Assembly (NCBI GenBank): GCA_022497155.1
Contig: MU385743.1
Span: 124,001-188,000, forward strand
From: Whalleya microplaca
Lineage: Eukaryota; Ascomycota; Sordariomycetes; Xylariales; Xylariaceae
Length of the DNA stretch: 64,000 nt
Direction of reading: 5' to 3'
The notes under the pieces were generated by a model. It was not told the DNA's origin, made no database searches, and was given only the letters and a program-made list of their open reading frames with translations. Shown in pieces: positions 34,222 to 46,801 of the stretch (the first letter of the stretch is position 1; each line of letters starts with the position of its first letter). The position numbers and the translations under genes are program-made.

Positions 34222-35849
34222 GGTTTGCTGGATGTGACGATTATCTCGTTCTTGTTTGTGTTTCCTAGGTATGAATTTCAAGGAGTTGAGGCCCTGAAGC
34301 CTTTTGAAAGATGCTGTTCCTTTGCGCTTTCGCTTTGATGATATGATGATGATGATGATCTGGCCTGAGGCAGACACTTTGGTCCGTAAAGTAGTTCCAA
34401 TCGATAATACAACTTTAAATTAACGGGAACCTTTTCTTGGACCAGTCACTGTTTGCTTGTCTGTGTCCGATCATGGGTCTTAGAACATGTGTCACTCGGC
34501 ATAAGATGATTCAGTTGGCGAGTGATGCTGGACCAATCAGATGCCTCTTATTTCTCGATCGTCGCTGGATTGGGAACCCTGCACTGCGGGTGAGAGGCTG
34601 AGTCATAAGCCCTATCGGCAATTACAACAATACAGGCTAGTTCCGCGAGGCTCAGCCTTAGGTAGCTCAGCCAGTTCAGCTCTGTCTATGTACGTATCGT
34701 GTGCATCGCCCACTATTTGCGATGGTCGCAAGTAGCTGCCGAAAAGCGGATGCGTTATTTGGATTTCAAAATGAAAGGGAGCATCGTTCGGTAGATGTTA
34801 ATATTAAGGATCAAAATAGATCATCGAGCGCCTGTTGGTGATTCATGTTTGCCTAGCATTGATGTTTCCGGCTGTGTTGGTACATTGTTTGCTGCCAGTA
34901 GACGAACTAACTGCTGAGATGAATTCCAGACTACCCTCGAGGTTGAGCATCGACTTGTACCGGGGTTTCTTCGGCTAAATAGTTAAAGGGGTAAGAAGCC
35001 GGAGTGTGGGATAGGCAGGTAGATATAGGAGAGAATTCTGTCCCTGAAAGTGTGAACATCACAGCCTGTCTCTGCAGGGAGTGCTCAATTTATCAAGTAG
35101 GTAGATACCCCAAAGTAGAGAGACATCTACTCCGCATAGGAAACCGTGGTCTTATGTAAGCGACAGCTTAGCATACCTAAGTAGTCTACGATGACACGGC
35201 TAGACTCGCATCTAAAACCAAGTCTTAGTCCTACTTGTCGCAGCCTTTTAAATTGATAGAGGTTTGACCTACCTGATGTAACTGATCTTCTATGATATTT
35301 CCAGGCCTCTAGAAAGGGGCTAGTTGTAGGTATTACCACAGATTTGGAGATAACGACCCAGTCTGATTCGACTTCCTTGAATTCGTATTAGAAGTGGTCG
35401 AAGGAATGACCGAAATGATAAGAAAACAGACTTTCGTAGCTAAGCCATGGGTCCCAGGTTTGATTTAGACCAAGTTTATTTCTCCGATTAGGGGATGTCA
35501 CAATACATGATACCCATTCGAAATGAGAATATTGCGAAGTCAAGAATCTAATATGAGTAAGAAACGTCCAAGCAAACACTGTTGGCGTCTATAGGCGATT
35601 TTTATGAGGTTCACGGATTATTATGGTCTGCAATGTCGATATGCTGCTAAATGCCGTTAGATTGAGTTCACTGTGTATAAGGCATTAAAGCGGTATGAGA
35701 AAATATCATGAACTCGATAACCAGTAATATCAAAGCTCATCTGATCTCTTAGGATCCAGCAATTTCTCGTAACATTAATATACTTTATAGAAAACCCCCC
35801 CTTTATACATCCATGCATTTATGAGGCCCTTCAAATCGTTCTCTGCATC
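34222..35849. other. Intergenic region
   Basis: 1.6 kb. A (TGA)n run lies at about 34336-34360. The rest is AT-rich with no gene seen. Confidence 0.5.
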
Positions 35850-38660
35850 CTACGGCAAGGTATTGTCCCAAATGCTACCTGCACTCACTCTGTTCTCCCA
35901 TCCCACTTTATTTCCACTATCATTGATCACATTATAACTTATGCGTCTTTCCTCCCCCTTTCTCAACAAGAACCCATTATCATCGAAAGCAACGATAACT
36001 TCATCGGCATCGTTCTCGTCAGCGCTCAGCCAAGTCCAGATGCTCGTTCCCTTCTCGTCCCGGACCACGAATTCCTTGGTGGCATTATCATAGTTGACAC
36101 TCAAACCCGGGTCCACAAGTGCCGCCGAAGCTAATGGAGTAGGAGTAAACCAGTTGGTGTGCGTGTAAGTCTTTGTCGCTTCGGTGTTTGGCGGCTTCCC
36201 TGACGCCGTTAGGTTCGCCACAAACACGACATCGCTAGCATTAAGCGCCGTGCCCGATGTCAACTCGGGGATATTCAACGTCGTCAATAGCGTGGCATTT
36301 AGAGCGCTGATGGTAAAGTCGATCTCCCCCGCGTTGCTGCCCTCTGTATCGAGGTCCACAACCTCACCGTCCCAACCGATCCATCCTAGATTTGCCTTGC
36401 CCTTCACCTCGTCCCATAGATCACTCACGGCGTATATCTGTAGAAGACCGCTCGTCAGATTCCACACAGGCGCTATTATCACAGATTGGTAGATGTCCTT
36501 GGCGACATTGTGCAGCACCTTCCACCTGCCGTCGTACTCAATCCCAGCCCATGTCGGAGCCTGCCAGATGTCCTCGAGCTGCCAGTACAAGCTCCCGAGC
36601 TGGCGCTCAGGCCTCCCGGAACCCGCGCGGTAGAACTGTATCTGGGTCTTGTAGAAGTCCGCTTGGAAGATCTGCGTCGTGTGGCACCACGCGGAGAAGT
36701 TGGCCAGGGGATCCGCTTTCGATGGCACAGGATAGTACATCTGCGCAGCGATAGTCATCTCGGCCATGCCCTTGCTCGAGTTGGCGAAGTTAGTCGTGTT
36801 GAGTCCGCCGGATGGGTAATGATGGTTTCGACGCATTATAGTGGAGCTGTTGAAACTTAGGTCCTCTTCCGCAACGGCCTCACGCCATGAGTTGATGCTT
36901 GGCATGCTGTGAAAGCCGAATTCGTTCGCGAAGCGGCCTACGGGATAAGTGGACAAGTTGAATGCTTGTGACGCGGTGTAATTGTAGTGATCTGTATCAC
37001 CGTAGATCGATCCGGGCGTAGCATTGGCGTACCGCTGGGTGATTGGGATAGGGTTGCTAAAGTTTATGGATAGATATCCATTCGTCGTACTGCTTGGTAT
37101 ATATGTGATGCTGCGGCTATTGCCATAAACGGCCGGTAGAAGCGTATCCAAGAATAAGGTCTCGTACTCGTGCAAATAACGATCGTATTGATCTGGCGCC
37201 ATGAACTCAGCAATTGGAAGCTCCAAATTCTCTAGCTCATTGCCGCCGGCCCAAAGAGCCAGGGAAGGGTGATGGTTCGTGCGTCTAACCTGGTACACGG
37301 CTTCCTCACGGCAATTTTCCAGGAACTCCGGATCAACCGGGTACAGGGCGTCACCAAACTCGAACTCAGACCAGAGCAGAATTCCCATCTCATCTGCGAT
37401 GTCGTACAAAAAGTCAGGAGAATACGCGCCGCTTGCCCATACACGAAGCATATTCTGGTTTCCAGCAATCACGGCACTGAAGAGTTGTTGGATTCTCGCC
37501 GGAGTCACTCGCGGCCAGAATGTGTCTGGGGGAATGAAATTGCTACCTTTAGCGTAGAATGGCTGTCCATTAATCTCGAAATGCCAATTATTTCCAGGTA
37601 GAATACCCTTGGAAATATCCTCATCCGAGACGACACCCAGATTCAAAACGATTGTTCGAAACCCAGTCCGCTTTGTCTCCGAGGACAGAGTTTTGCCCAA
37701 CTCCGATACTAGTTCGATAGTTATATTATAAAGGTTTTGTGGCCCTAATCCGCTTGGCCACCACAACTTGTAATCTTCAGCACTGAGGACAGCAGAGCCA
37801 GTAATGACGTCTCCATTGTTCGTCACGTTAACCAAGTCTCCGCTGCCAACTTCAGCTTTAGTAGCTGTGTCAACGATCTTGAAGTTCAGACGAGCGCCTT
37901 CTGGTATAACACCGATCACGTCGACACTTGCATTCAAAACCCAGTTGGCAGTCTGTTCAGGAGGGAGATTGTTCAATTGGCCCTCACGATACAGGTCCAA
38001 CAGCAAGTTGCGAACGTATATTTCATCCTCGCCAAGTTGTATGACCCATGCCTTTTGCCAAATGCCAGCTGGAGCGAAGGCAGGTCCCCAGTCCCAGCCA
38101 AAATCAGACTGTTCCTTCCGAATGAACTGGCGATGTGTGAATTCAAACAGGCCCTCAACGAGCCACGGCCACGTCTCCTGTCCAGGCTGGTTTGCAATCT
38201 CCTCCGCAATCTTCGGGGCACTGCCGAACTCGACCTGCAGCTCTGGAGAATTAGATCCGCAGTCGGACAAGATATCCGTGACGTTGAAGAAATATTGACG
38301 AAATTGGTTATTTGTGCTCGCTACGGGCTGCGAACAAAGCCGAATATCGGCAAAGGTATCGAGGCCATTGAACAGCAGGAACTTGTTGGTCTTTTCCTCT
38401 GTTGCTAGCCCGGAAAGCTGACTAGTATAATTCCAGCTGGCTAAGGGGATCCACCGCAGATTGAAGTCGTTGAGTCCATAGTATGGATCCTCTATCACCT
38501 GCGATGCGAGAAGATCTAGATGCACATGAGACGGGACACTGCCGGGAACCGAGATGTTCAACCCGTCATTCCCAAGCGTCCAATTGGCATCGGACAGATC
38601 GACGACATTCAAAGCACCGACAATTGAAGCTGCCAAGGCAGCAAAGAGAGTGCTCCGCAT
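35850..38660 (-). CDS. Secreted beta-mannosidase, GH2 family
   Basis: Intronless. The start is taken at the ATG at 38660, giving 936 residues (fungal beta-mannosidase A proteins are about 930-940), because it is followed at once by a signal peptide ([15 protein letters not shown]) and the mature start [11 protein letters not shown]. An ATG 31 codons upstream (38753) would bury the signal. Order: GH2 sugar-binding domain, Ig-like domain, (beta/alpha)8 domain. The acid/base is in [10 protein letters not shown] (Glu at about 474) and the nucleophile in [11 protein letters not shown] (Glu at about 580). Many N-glycosylation sequons are present. It releases terminal beta-mannose from manno-oligosaccharides and N-glycans outside the cell, the last step of mannan breakdown. 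Confidence 0.95.
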   Translation of the reverse strand: MRSTLFAALAASIVGALNVVDLSDANWTLGNDGLNISVPGSVPSHVHLDLLASQVIEDPYYGLNDFNLRWIPLASWNYTSQLSGLATEEKTNKFLLFNGLDTFADIRLCSQPVASTNNQFRQYFFNVTDILSDCGSNSPELQVEFGSAPKIAEEIANQPGQETWPWLVEGLFEFTHRQFIRKEQSDFGWDWGPAFAPAGIWQKAWVIQLGEDEIYVRNLLLDLYREGQLNNLPPEQTANWVLNASVDVIGVIPEGARLNFKIVDTATKAEVGSGDLVNVTNNGDVITGSAVLSAEDYKLWWPSGLGPQNLYNITIELVSELGKTLSSETKRTGFRTIVLNLGVVSDEDISKGILPGNNWHFEINGQPFYAKGSNFIPPDTFWPRVTPARIQQLFSAVIAGNQNMLRVWASGAYSPDFLYDIADEMGILLWSEFEFGDALYPVDPEFLENCREEAVYQVRRTNHHPSLALWAGGNELENLELPIAEFMAPDQYDRYLHEYETLFLDTLLPAVYGNSRSITYIPSSTTNGYLSINFSNPIPITQRYANATPGSIYGDTDHYNYTASQAFNLSTYPVGRFANEFGFHSMPSINSWREAVAEEDLSFNSSTIMRRNHHYPSGGLNTTNFANSSKGMAEMTIAAQMYYPVPSKADPLANFSAWCHTTQIFQADFYKTQIQFYRAGSGRPERQLGSLYWQLEDIWQAPTWAGIEYDGRWKVLHNVAKDIYQSVIIAPVWNLTSGLLQIYAVSDLWDEVKGKANLGWIGWDGEVVDLDTEGSNAGEIDFTISALNATLLTTLNIPELTSGTALNASDVVFVANLTASGKPPNTEATKTYTHTNWFTPTPLASAALVDPGLSVNYDNATKEFVVRDEKGTSIWTWLSADENDADEVIVAFDDNGFLLRKGEERRISYNVINDSGNKVGWENRVSAGSIWDNTLP

Positions 38661-40717
38661 ATCTTCAACTGTCTTGGGTTGTGGTAGAGAGCTGAAGGGG
38701 GACCGTCGGACGGCTGTCTGAGTTAGAGTGATGCACTCTTTCATGAGACTCAACTACAAGAAGCCATGCCGACCCTTATATTACAATCTCGTCGCACAAT
38801 AGCCCTATTTTGGCGAACTCGTGGAGATTGTAGCCAGCCAGTTAGCTTCGCTGCATCGTGACGCTTATACTGCCGAAATGAGGGGCATGTTCAAACTTGG
38901 GTAACTTAGCGAGTTGCACCGCCGCATCGCTGCAGTTGTCAGCGATCTGCATCCACGCGTCGACAACATGAGGTCATCAGCACTTTGAGCGGAAGTTATG
39001 CAAGCGCCTTGCAAATGGGATCACTTATGTTCAATAGCAGTCTCCATTGCGGAATCAATGAACTATTGTGCTCACCGCCTAGTACGTTACCAGGCTGCTC
39101 AGACAATATCTTGTCCACAAGACCGGTTTACACTGTTTAGGTTTAACGTCGGAAAGTTTTCCTGAGGCCATAAGTATCGGGGTAATACGAATTCTTCGGC
39201 ATAAATATTCGAGATGGTATATCCCACATTGTGCTGAAATACTTTTGAACATAGCTCGTCGGGTGTTATGAGTTTATCCGCTGCTCCATCAGTGAAGCCC
39301 GACAAAACATAATATCATCATAGATTCGAGTATAATTCCACGTGGACTACTATAATTTACATAGCTTTATATGTTCCAGCTCTGTGTCTAATGACCTATT
39401 CAAACCATAGCTAGTGAGATAGTTAGAAGGGACCAACCGCCTTCAAGAAGGCGGTAGCTCGTGAATAAAACCATGTTTAATTGATATTAATAGATAGATC
39501 CGCTGCGAGGACGTAATGCTTCACTTAACATTAATCTTCCACATCCGGCGGATCGTTTCCGAGAGAGATTTCCAAATTTTGGTAACCTTGTCGCAGCATG
39601 TCAGCTTGTCAGCCTGTCAGCACACGACATCTACGCTGACCCGAGGTAACGTTGGGAGCGTTGACATGAACTTCAAAAGAAACTTCTTGATATGCAGTAA
39701 TGCAATTTCATATCCCGGTCTATTGCTACTATCTGCTGTAGGTTAATCAAGTATCCGTATGAAAAGACCGTGTTCCTCAAGCAGTCACAGAAGCATATAT
39801 CGACAAAATCAATCCACGCGATAGATAGGTGATACGATACAAGGCTGTACCCTAGTTTTAGTCACTAGGGCTTACCAAATTCATTATAGTAGCCAGCGGC
39901 AACGTTTAAAACTTTCTGAGGCTGAGTTCTGGTCAAGAGCGGTCAACCATTTACCTTGAACTTGCACCCTATTTCGAACCGCTAAGATGGCTTTAGTAGG
40001 GGGGCAGAACATCATGAGCCAAAAAGACACTAGCGTAATAGTACTTAACTATTGAGTATTACCATCTTTGTACTAAAGTATTCAGTCAACTACTTTTCAT
40101 AAGTAGAGCGAGATATTCGGGTCAAGGGCGTTGAATAGCTGTTCCCATGGTTACAGTACGGACCAGAGGTGAATATAAATAGATAATTAAAAATATATGA
40201 TCTTACATATGGTATTTCAATTGATTGAAAATGATTTGAGAAGGTCGCATGGCCAATGAGAATACGGAATCTTGTCGTCTTGGTAGATGAGCTGTAAATT
40301 ACCTATGATGGGCCTCTGATTCCTGCTGGGCCAGCGCTCTGTTCACGCCTCAGTCTTTCTTATACACGTATGTCTGTAAGCTAGAACTAGAACAGGAGTT
40401 TTAAAGTACAAATATTGGAAACGTATCGTAGTTTAAGTTATCAGTGACAAGTTCTCCGGTAGAACAGCCGTTGATGTACGATAGAACGACTTCTTTGATT
40501 CTATTCTATGCTAGTTTTTGACAGTCCTTACCTTCGAATTCTTTGCGTAATATACTTGCCACTGATGAGTCTACAATGTGATATTCCCATCCATTTGCTC
40601 TCTTTCAACCTTCATTCACTTCGACCCGTCTTGTAAGACGAGGGTCCCTAACGGCTGTTGCTAATTTCTCTCTCCCTTTTCTTCTTCATCTTTGCTTCAC
40701 TCTCCCTACTAATCAAA
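38661..40717. other. Intergenic AT-rich region
   Basis: 2.1 kb with no convincing coding. It should include the beta-mannosidase promoter. Confidence 0.5.
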
Positions 40718-42177
40718 TTATACGGATGGCTCGTCATCAGCGACGTCTTCTTTGGGTAAAGTGTTCAATGTGATAGGATATTTCCACAACCCACTTGTTA
40801 GGCATGCCGCAGCCGTCGAAGCAAACCAATAATCAGTTGTGAACTTCGTGTCCCTTCTGTTATTAATATCGCTTCTCCTAGGTGGCCCTTCGCCGAACTT
40901 GAAGAGTGGTGTCAGCGCCTGGACGCCCCGCGCACTTTCCAAGGTACAGGCGATCTTCCATGCCCCGAAGCTGTCAATCTCGGGAACGGACTTGGTCTTC
41001 CAAGCAGTCCAAACTTCATCTGCTGAAGTCTGAACAGCTTTTGAGCAGCGTTGGTTATTTTCCGCGTCAACTTCATCTAGCAGGCGCTTGTCCCCGTACA
41101 TGGTCCAGCTGGAGCCAGAGGGGTCTCGGACGGAGAGGCCAATAGCATTGTCCTCATCGTGCATGTACTTTGCGCAGAGATCTGGGAATGGCGATTTGAA
41201 GCTGTAATCATGTAGCAATTTTCTTGGAGTGCGCACATGACCAGCAGAGAACGAGTCCTCCAAGAAGTGGTCCGCGAACGCGTTCATGGCATAGCCAAGG
41301 CGTAGGTCATCTGGTGTGCCTTTGGCCGCCTGGGTAAGTGCGGCAAGGTGGCCAGCGTTGTAGGCAGAGCGCGCGTCCTCACCAAAATGATCCCAATTGA
41401 TGAGGGACAGGCCAAGATAACTTGGGTAGTCCTGAGCTCGCGTCCATGTGAGCTCTTGGAAAGTAATCGTCTGGTCCTGAAGGGTAGCGTAGGCTTTTGA
41501 GGGGTCTTTTCCCTCTTCCAATGCCTTGTTAACAGCATTAACTTCCTGTAGTAGAATTTCAAGGATCATGTGAGCCTCGCAAGGTTGGCGTGAGGTATCT
41601 CCGGCCAGTGAATGCCATGCTTGTGTGAATCGTTGCATCTGTTCAATTAAAGTCGCCCCATCACTGATCGGCTTTGTGGTTCCATAGAAATCACCAGCAA
41701 GGCCGTTTATTTGACCATAAGTGAGAGATAATTCATTGGGCAGCTTGAGAGGTACTTCGGAAGCAAGGTGTCCTTTTCCATCAATCCACTGCAGCTCTAT
41801 ATTGTCGCCCAAGAATCCGTGTTCAGCATACTCAAATCCTGGATCAGGGAATCAGCAGGTCTCAGTCGTTTGGCATTTTTGTTGACATACCAAGGCTGCC
41901 CTGCTTCTTGGGAGCATTGGGCACTTCTACCAGCCGCCGGTGATGGCCGAAAAGGCCATTGCCAGGACGGAGGTGCTTCTCGAGCTCGCTGAACAAGTTG
42001 TCCGTGGGGGATAGCCGGTCACTCCAATCATTTATGAGCTTTTAAAAGATATCGTAGATAGATGAGCTGACATACCTATTGTTGTCCATTTGGATAATTC
42101 CGACGAACTTTCGATTTGTTCTTGGGGGTTTCTTCTTGAGCTGAATTAGAAAATGATTGTTGAAGAACTTTACTCAT
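40718..42177 (-). CDS. Phospholipase C / P1-nuclease-like protein, 5' end uncertain
   Basis: Exons 42038-41891 and 41838-40718 are firm (52-nt intron, donor GTATGT). A first exon 42177-42109 is one option, giving about 445 residues. Conserved pieces include NDWSDRLSPTDNLF, LRPGNGLFGHHRRLVEVP, then WDHFGEDARSAYNAGHLAAL and MNAFADHFLEDSFSAGHVR. The His/Asp spacing resembles the all-alpha zinc site of bacterial PLC and P1 nuclease. No signal peptide was seen. The upstream exon is a problem: a natural-looking segment (TNRKFVGIIQMDNN) is followed by GTATGT and then an in-frame TAA only 37 nt before the next exon. The alternative donor GTTCGT at 42108 gives an open frame with a 70-nt intron. The 5' part may be mis-modelled or damaged. 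Confidence 0.6.
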
Positions 42178-44255
42178 CGCTTTGCTGGGTGATTCTTTTG
42201 ACCTATGACAACGGCGCAGCTTCTCATTAGTCTCGCGGAGGCGCACCGCACTTGCAATTGGTAGCAGTACGCAACCATAATTCCTTCCAGTCACATATAG
42301 GTCTGAAGCAGTCGCCAGCAAAATGGACTGTTCAACACAAGCAGCCACCAATTAAGACACTGGCAGCTTCAGGCAGTACATTTACTGTTTGAACTTTCCT
42401 AATCCAATTATCTATGGTTGGTCACCATTACAAAACGTCTGAACATCAAATTTGTCCAACTCCCATTATCTTTATTTCAGTATAAATGATTAATGAATTG
42501 TCATTTAGAACTGAATTGACAGGGTAGATACCGCATAAGGCTTACCGTTATATATGCTTATCTCTGAAGTTTTGAATCAAGTCAGAGTAAAATCTATTTC
42601 TCAATCATGGCGACATTAACCGTGAAAAACAAAATAGCCTAAGAGGTAGTTTAAAAATGGCCTAGAATATATATTATGTATACGCTAGTACAGTTCAACC
42701 TTATCATCACCAAGTATAGTTCTAAATTATCCTGAGCCATATGATCTTTCGAATTCGTAAAATGACAGTCCTTACATCCTCCACTTTGTTACAAATGGTA
42801 AAATTGTACATGAATCGTGCTAAAGCCATCAGCCAAATTGGGCATAGGTATCATCGAAGAAAACGAACAGTAGCTTGAGTAATATATTTATTCTATCACG
42901 CAGTCCTATAGCCTAGCAGAAAAGACGTGGGTCTGCATTCGGCTACCACGAGACAACAGACCCTATGCCATCCAATTGCTTATGATAGTGGCATCTGATG
43001 GGCTGAAACATCAGGGCTATCGACGGGCTAGACATCGTGCAGGGACTAGTCTGAAAAATGGTTCCGGTTTCGCCGATTTGATATATCTCTGTAATGTCAG
43101 CTTGGTAGAATGAAATTGCTTGCGCGGCTTAGTAGACTCATGGCTGTCCTATTTCGACCCCTTGCCCAATGCTCGTGATTTTAGACCGTCTCTTGTAATC
43201 ACCTAGGACTTAGTAGGAGAAATTGAATGTCTTGTTTAATTGACAACTTCACTTCCTACTACAATAATAGTTCCAAAGTTCCTCATTGACAAAGGCGTCC
43301 CTCTTTAATCGGAGCAATTAGGGCTTATTAGGAATTGTTGGCATAGTCAGCCCTAGCTGGTTGTTACGCAAGGCAAAGGGCCACTTTAGGTAGCCATAAT
43401 GAAAGAACTACATATGTTAGGGATTAATAGGCCAAGGCAGCCAAAAGATTCAACTAGGCTGCTCTAAAACTTTCCCCTTCAGCTCAGGTGTATATACAAC
43501 AATGAAAATTTTCAGCCTCATCGATCTAATTCACTCCACCGAGAAGGAGACTCGAAGCAACGGACTATTAGTTCACAGGAAGATCCTGGGACGATTGTAG
43601 ACTTAATATGTCCAAATTCAACTGACATGTTATCATATAAGCTTAACTACTGTAAGGTGAACGCTATACAGAAGTGCCGACAAAGGCTCAAATATGCCTT
43701 GATATCGAACGCGAGGGAGTAAACTTCACCTAAAAATTTGAAAATTCTAGAAGGATATCATATTGAGAGCTTTCATGATACAATATTTTTGCCGATAAGA
43801 TCGCCAAAATTTAGGTAGTGTGTCAGATTAAGTCAAGCCAAAGGATCAAGTGGAGTCGAGCTCCTCCAATGTTTTGTCTCTGGCTTATATAACTATGTGA
43901 TACAAAGATCGCCATCGTGCGATAGGGTTTGCAGCAAAACAGAGGCCTAGACCTTCTGAGAATCGACAGCCACAAACTTGTAGTACTTCCGAGATTCTGA
44001 GTAGCCAAGCGACGTCTGACAGTGGTCCTTTGCTTCCCCCATCAGAAATTAGATTCTTACTAGAATTATGATCTTTACCACTTCTAACTTCGATAGTTGC
44101 AGTGAAGGATTATGGGGTGCAGGCAGCTCTAGTAAGAGGCTGAAATTTCAGCTAGCCTGCGCTATATTCTCAACACCCTACAAGAGCAGTTGACTACACA
44201 TGAGCGGCCTTGCCGTAGATACACTGCTCTTGACTCTACCGCTAAGCCGAATACA

Positions 44256-44318
44256 GTCCCTACTTGAACTCGGACTCCTTGAAAACGAATGAGCTCGACC
44301 ACTAAGACACTTTGAGAC
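44256..44318 (-). other. Degenerate tRNA-like sequence
   Basis: The minus strand carries an A-box-like GTCTTAGTGG followed 36 nt later by a B-box-like GAGTTCAAG, with an intervening GTTTTCAAGG. Stem pairing is poor, so this is at best a relic tRNA or tRNA-derived SINE head. Confidence 0.25.
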
Positions 44319-44421
44319 ATGAAGACTGAATGTGAGGCTGAGCTGTGACCAGACCAAGAAAAGTCCGAACTATCGTTACAAGGCATCGTGATCGATCTGC
44401 AAATGGAGGTCCATTCTTTGG

Positions 44422-44431
44422 GTATATAAAT
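44422..44431 (+). promoter_or_regulatory. TATA box of the secreted-protein gene
   Basis: GTATATAAAT about 125 bp before the ATG at 44553, the usual fungal spacing. Confidence 0.5.
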
Positions 44432-44552
44432 GAAGGTCAGGTTCCTCCTCTAGGCTCGTAAAAAGAATCGGACTATCAGTCACGAGAGTGTTCCTTCATC
44501 TACTCCACTGTTACCATCTAATCTTATTTTCACAATCTGTCACTCCATCAAT

Positions 44553-45694
44553 ATGAAGAAAAGTACTACACTTCTGCAGACCTTGGTGTATTCTGCTGGG
44601 GCTTCAGCCCTTGTCCCCCGGCAAAAGATCAACTTCAGTCTTGTAGACTCCGCACCGAAACCAACCTCAGTCTCTATTCCGGTCGGGCCTACTGCTCAAG
44701 TTGTCACCTATAACTTATCTGCAGCTACACTGGCTGCCACTGCAACGCCCCTACCTGTCGTGGCCATCGAAAAACGACAGATCGCAGCTAGGACAGCATG
44801 CGAACCTCAACCGACTGGTGCTGGGCCTGTTCCATCCCCAGACACTGACAGCGCATTCGTCGACTTTTCCGGATTTTCAAGCATAGCAGCCAACGCTTCG
44901 GTGCCTTCTGGATATAATATGACTTTCTCAAACCTTCATGCTGGTAACAATGCTTATGGCTACATGGGCTACACTACCTTCAGCTCTTACGATACAGGAG
45001 CCTGTGCCAGCCAATGCGATACCATTTCGGGCTGTTTAGGCTTCAACATATACTTCGAGCGAGACCCTTCTGTCGAGCCGGGACCTGGCTGCGAGAACCC
45101 ACCTTCGACGACTGTTATCAAATGCGTATTCTGGGGCGGCTATGTAGCGGCGGAGAACGCCAAGAACGAAGGGCAATACCGGGCAGACTTCCACGTAGTT
45201 ATCGCGGGGTCTAATGGATATATGAAGACTGCCATTCCCACCGTCTTGGGCTTCACAGGCCAATCACTTGGAAACAGCGCCATCAACGCCCCGCTGGACT
45301 GCAATGGGAGAGACACTTACATGGGTGCCAAAATCTTTAGCACCAGCATCTTTGACCCAAATCTCTGTGCTGCCGCCTGTGCATCGCAGAATGAATACAA
45401 TCTAGCGCATCCAGTAACTTACGGCGAGACCCTGATCTGCAATTTCTTCACGACGTACCTGGTGGCTAAAAACGGGGACCCTCAGGGCCAATATTGCGCC
45501 TTGTATACACAGAGCTGGAATAGTTCCTATGCTACTAATGATGTGAGTTTCAATGCCGAACTGCTCATTTAACTGGTGCTAACCGTTAAAAGGGGCTATG
45601 GTCTGGTACAGACCATTACACCATTGGATACGCCTTCTCCTACACAAATACAACCTCCTCTGGTATCCCTGTATGTCCGTTCAAGAGCGTTTAA
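44553..45694 (+). CDS. Secreted Cys-containing protein, PAN/apple-like, function unknown
   Basis: Two exons, 44553-45542 and 45593-45694, with a 50-nt intron (GTGAGT..AAAAG), giving 363 residues. A signal peptide is followed by LVPRQK and later EKRQ, both Kex2-like sites, so a propeptide is likely. The mature part contains two Cys-patterned blocks (GACASQCDTISGCLGFNIYFER and CAAACASQNEYNLAHP..LICNFFTTYLV..GQYCALYTQSW). These resemble the apple/PAN-type modules common in fungal secreted proteins that begin with DCxxGDTYMG-like motifs (here DCNGRDTYMGAKIF). Several N-glycosylation sites. If the intron is retained the protein ends 9 residues into it. The family is widespread in ascomycetes with no assigned role; it may bind carbohydrate (inference). 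Confidence 0.78.
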
Positions 45695-46237
45695 ATATGT
45701 CTCTTACTGAAGAACTTGGTTTGAACGTGGCATCTTGGTCACCAATCTGATGGGTTTCAAAGCAGAACACATTATTGTATTGGGGAAGGCGACATAATTA
45801 CTGCAATCATAGGACGCACCCAATCCCAGAAGGTGACTGATATCTTTGTTCTGGTTTCAGGGTTGATACATTGTGTTTCTGTATTTCCGGATGTTCTTAG
45901 AACTCTTGTCTTCGATACTTGATTTAAAAGTAGTGACATTGAATCATCGAACAAAGCTAAATAGATAAGGTAATTATCAAATGATGTGTCCTTAGACACT
46001 TCCACAAAGGACTATCTATTGGTGTGTATTTACTACGTTTCAGGACAAGAGCGACTAATTCCGCAATCGGTCAAATATAAGTATCGTCGACGCGTTGTCC
46101 CCTATTTTTAGTTCCATATATTAGGCGCCAACAAGAACGGAAGTCGGCCAATCAACTTATCATTCATACACTAAGAAATCGACATTTACCCTGAGCATTA
46201 ACAAAACTACACTGCCGCATTTGAGTCAAAACTTAGT
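45695..46237. other. Intergenic region
   Basis: 0.54 kb, nothing of note seen. Confidence 0.5.
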
Positions 46238-46801
46238 TTGAAGGAAATGCTGGTGCCTATGAAATCCTCCAAGGCTCTCCTAGACCAAGGGCAGTTCATG
46301 ATGGAGCCCTGGAGAGACCAAGCCACACAAGAAACGCAAGATATGATCCTAGAGAAATGTGGTCTTGGTACGCTTAATCTTCCATTGATTCAGTGGTGCT
46401 GTAATATTGATGAATCGGACGTGCTGATCAAGTACGAGTGCGAGGCGACCTTCACTCACTTAGCGAGGAAATTTGAATGTACTCATGTCTACATCACAAG
46501 GCCCTGGTACAAGACAATACAGGCGTGGAATTCGGAGATACGCGATAGTACAGGCGTACATTGGGAGTGGTGCAAAGCCGACAAGCAACTAACGGTCCGA
46601 TTCGCTACAGCTGATAGCCAGTGCAATATCACAGCACATGTATACCTGGCACCGGATTTTGACAGCATTCTTCAGATCATGCAGGAGGATCGTGTAGATT
46701 TTACCGTCGGCTACGACGACAGAGTTCTCCAGGTCTGGACCTGGGACAAATCGCGATATCTTAACAGATTCTTTGAAAATTATCTCTGGGAAAAGAAATG
46801 A
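46238..46801 (+). CDS. Hypothetical protein
   Basis: Open frame of 187 residues with balanced composition and no low-complexity: rich in Trp, Asp and Cys (LPLIQWCCNIDESD, FECTHVYITRPWYK, VHWEWCKADKQLTVRF, VLQVWTWDKSRYLN). It has no signal peptide, membrane segment or motif that I recognise. Codon content and amino-acid mix differ from the random frames around it, so I keep it as a probable gene or part of one. A second frame just downstream (46944-47138) has similar Trp/Glu-rich style and could be a following exon or a separate relic. Confidence 0.45.
   Translation: MKEMLVPMKSSKALLDQGQFMMEPWRDQATQETQDMILEKCGLGTLNLPLIQWCCNIDESDVLIKYECEATFTHLARKFECTHVYITRPWYKTIQAWNSEIRDSTGVHWEWCKADKQLTVRFATADSQCNITAHVYLAPDFDSILQIMQEDRVDFTVGYDDRVLQVWTWDKSRYLNRFFENYLWEKK

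Larger units (their letters stand above)
42178..44552. other. Intergenic AT-rich region
   Basis: 2.4 kb with no convincing gene. It contains a degenerate tRNA-like stretch (44256-44318) and a TATA element at its right end. An upstream exon of the phospholipase-like gene could lie in the first 200 bp. Confidence 0.45.

Noticed and set aside
37804..38408. Overlapping plus-strand frames of 143-164 codons
   Set aside because: Antisense of the beta-mannosidase.
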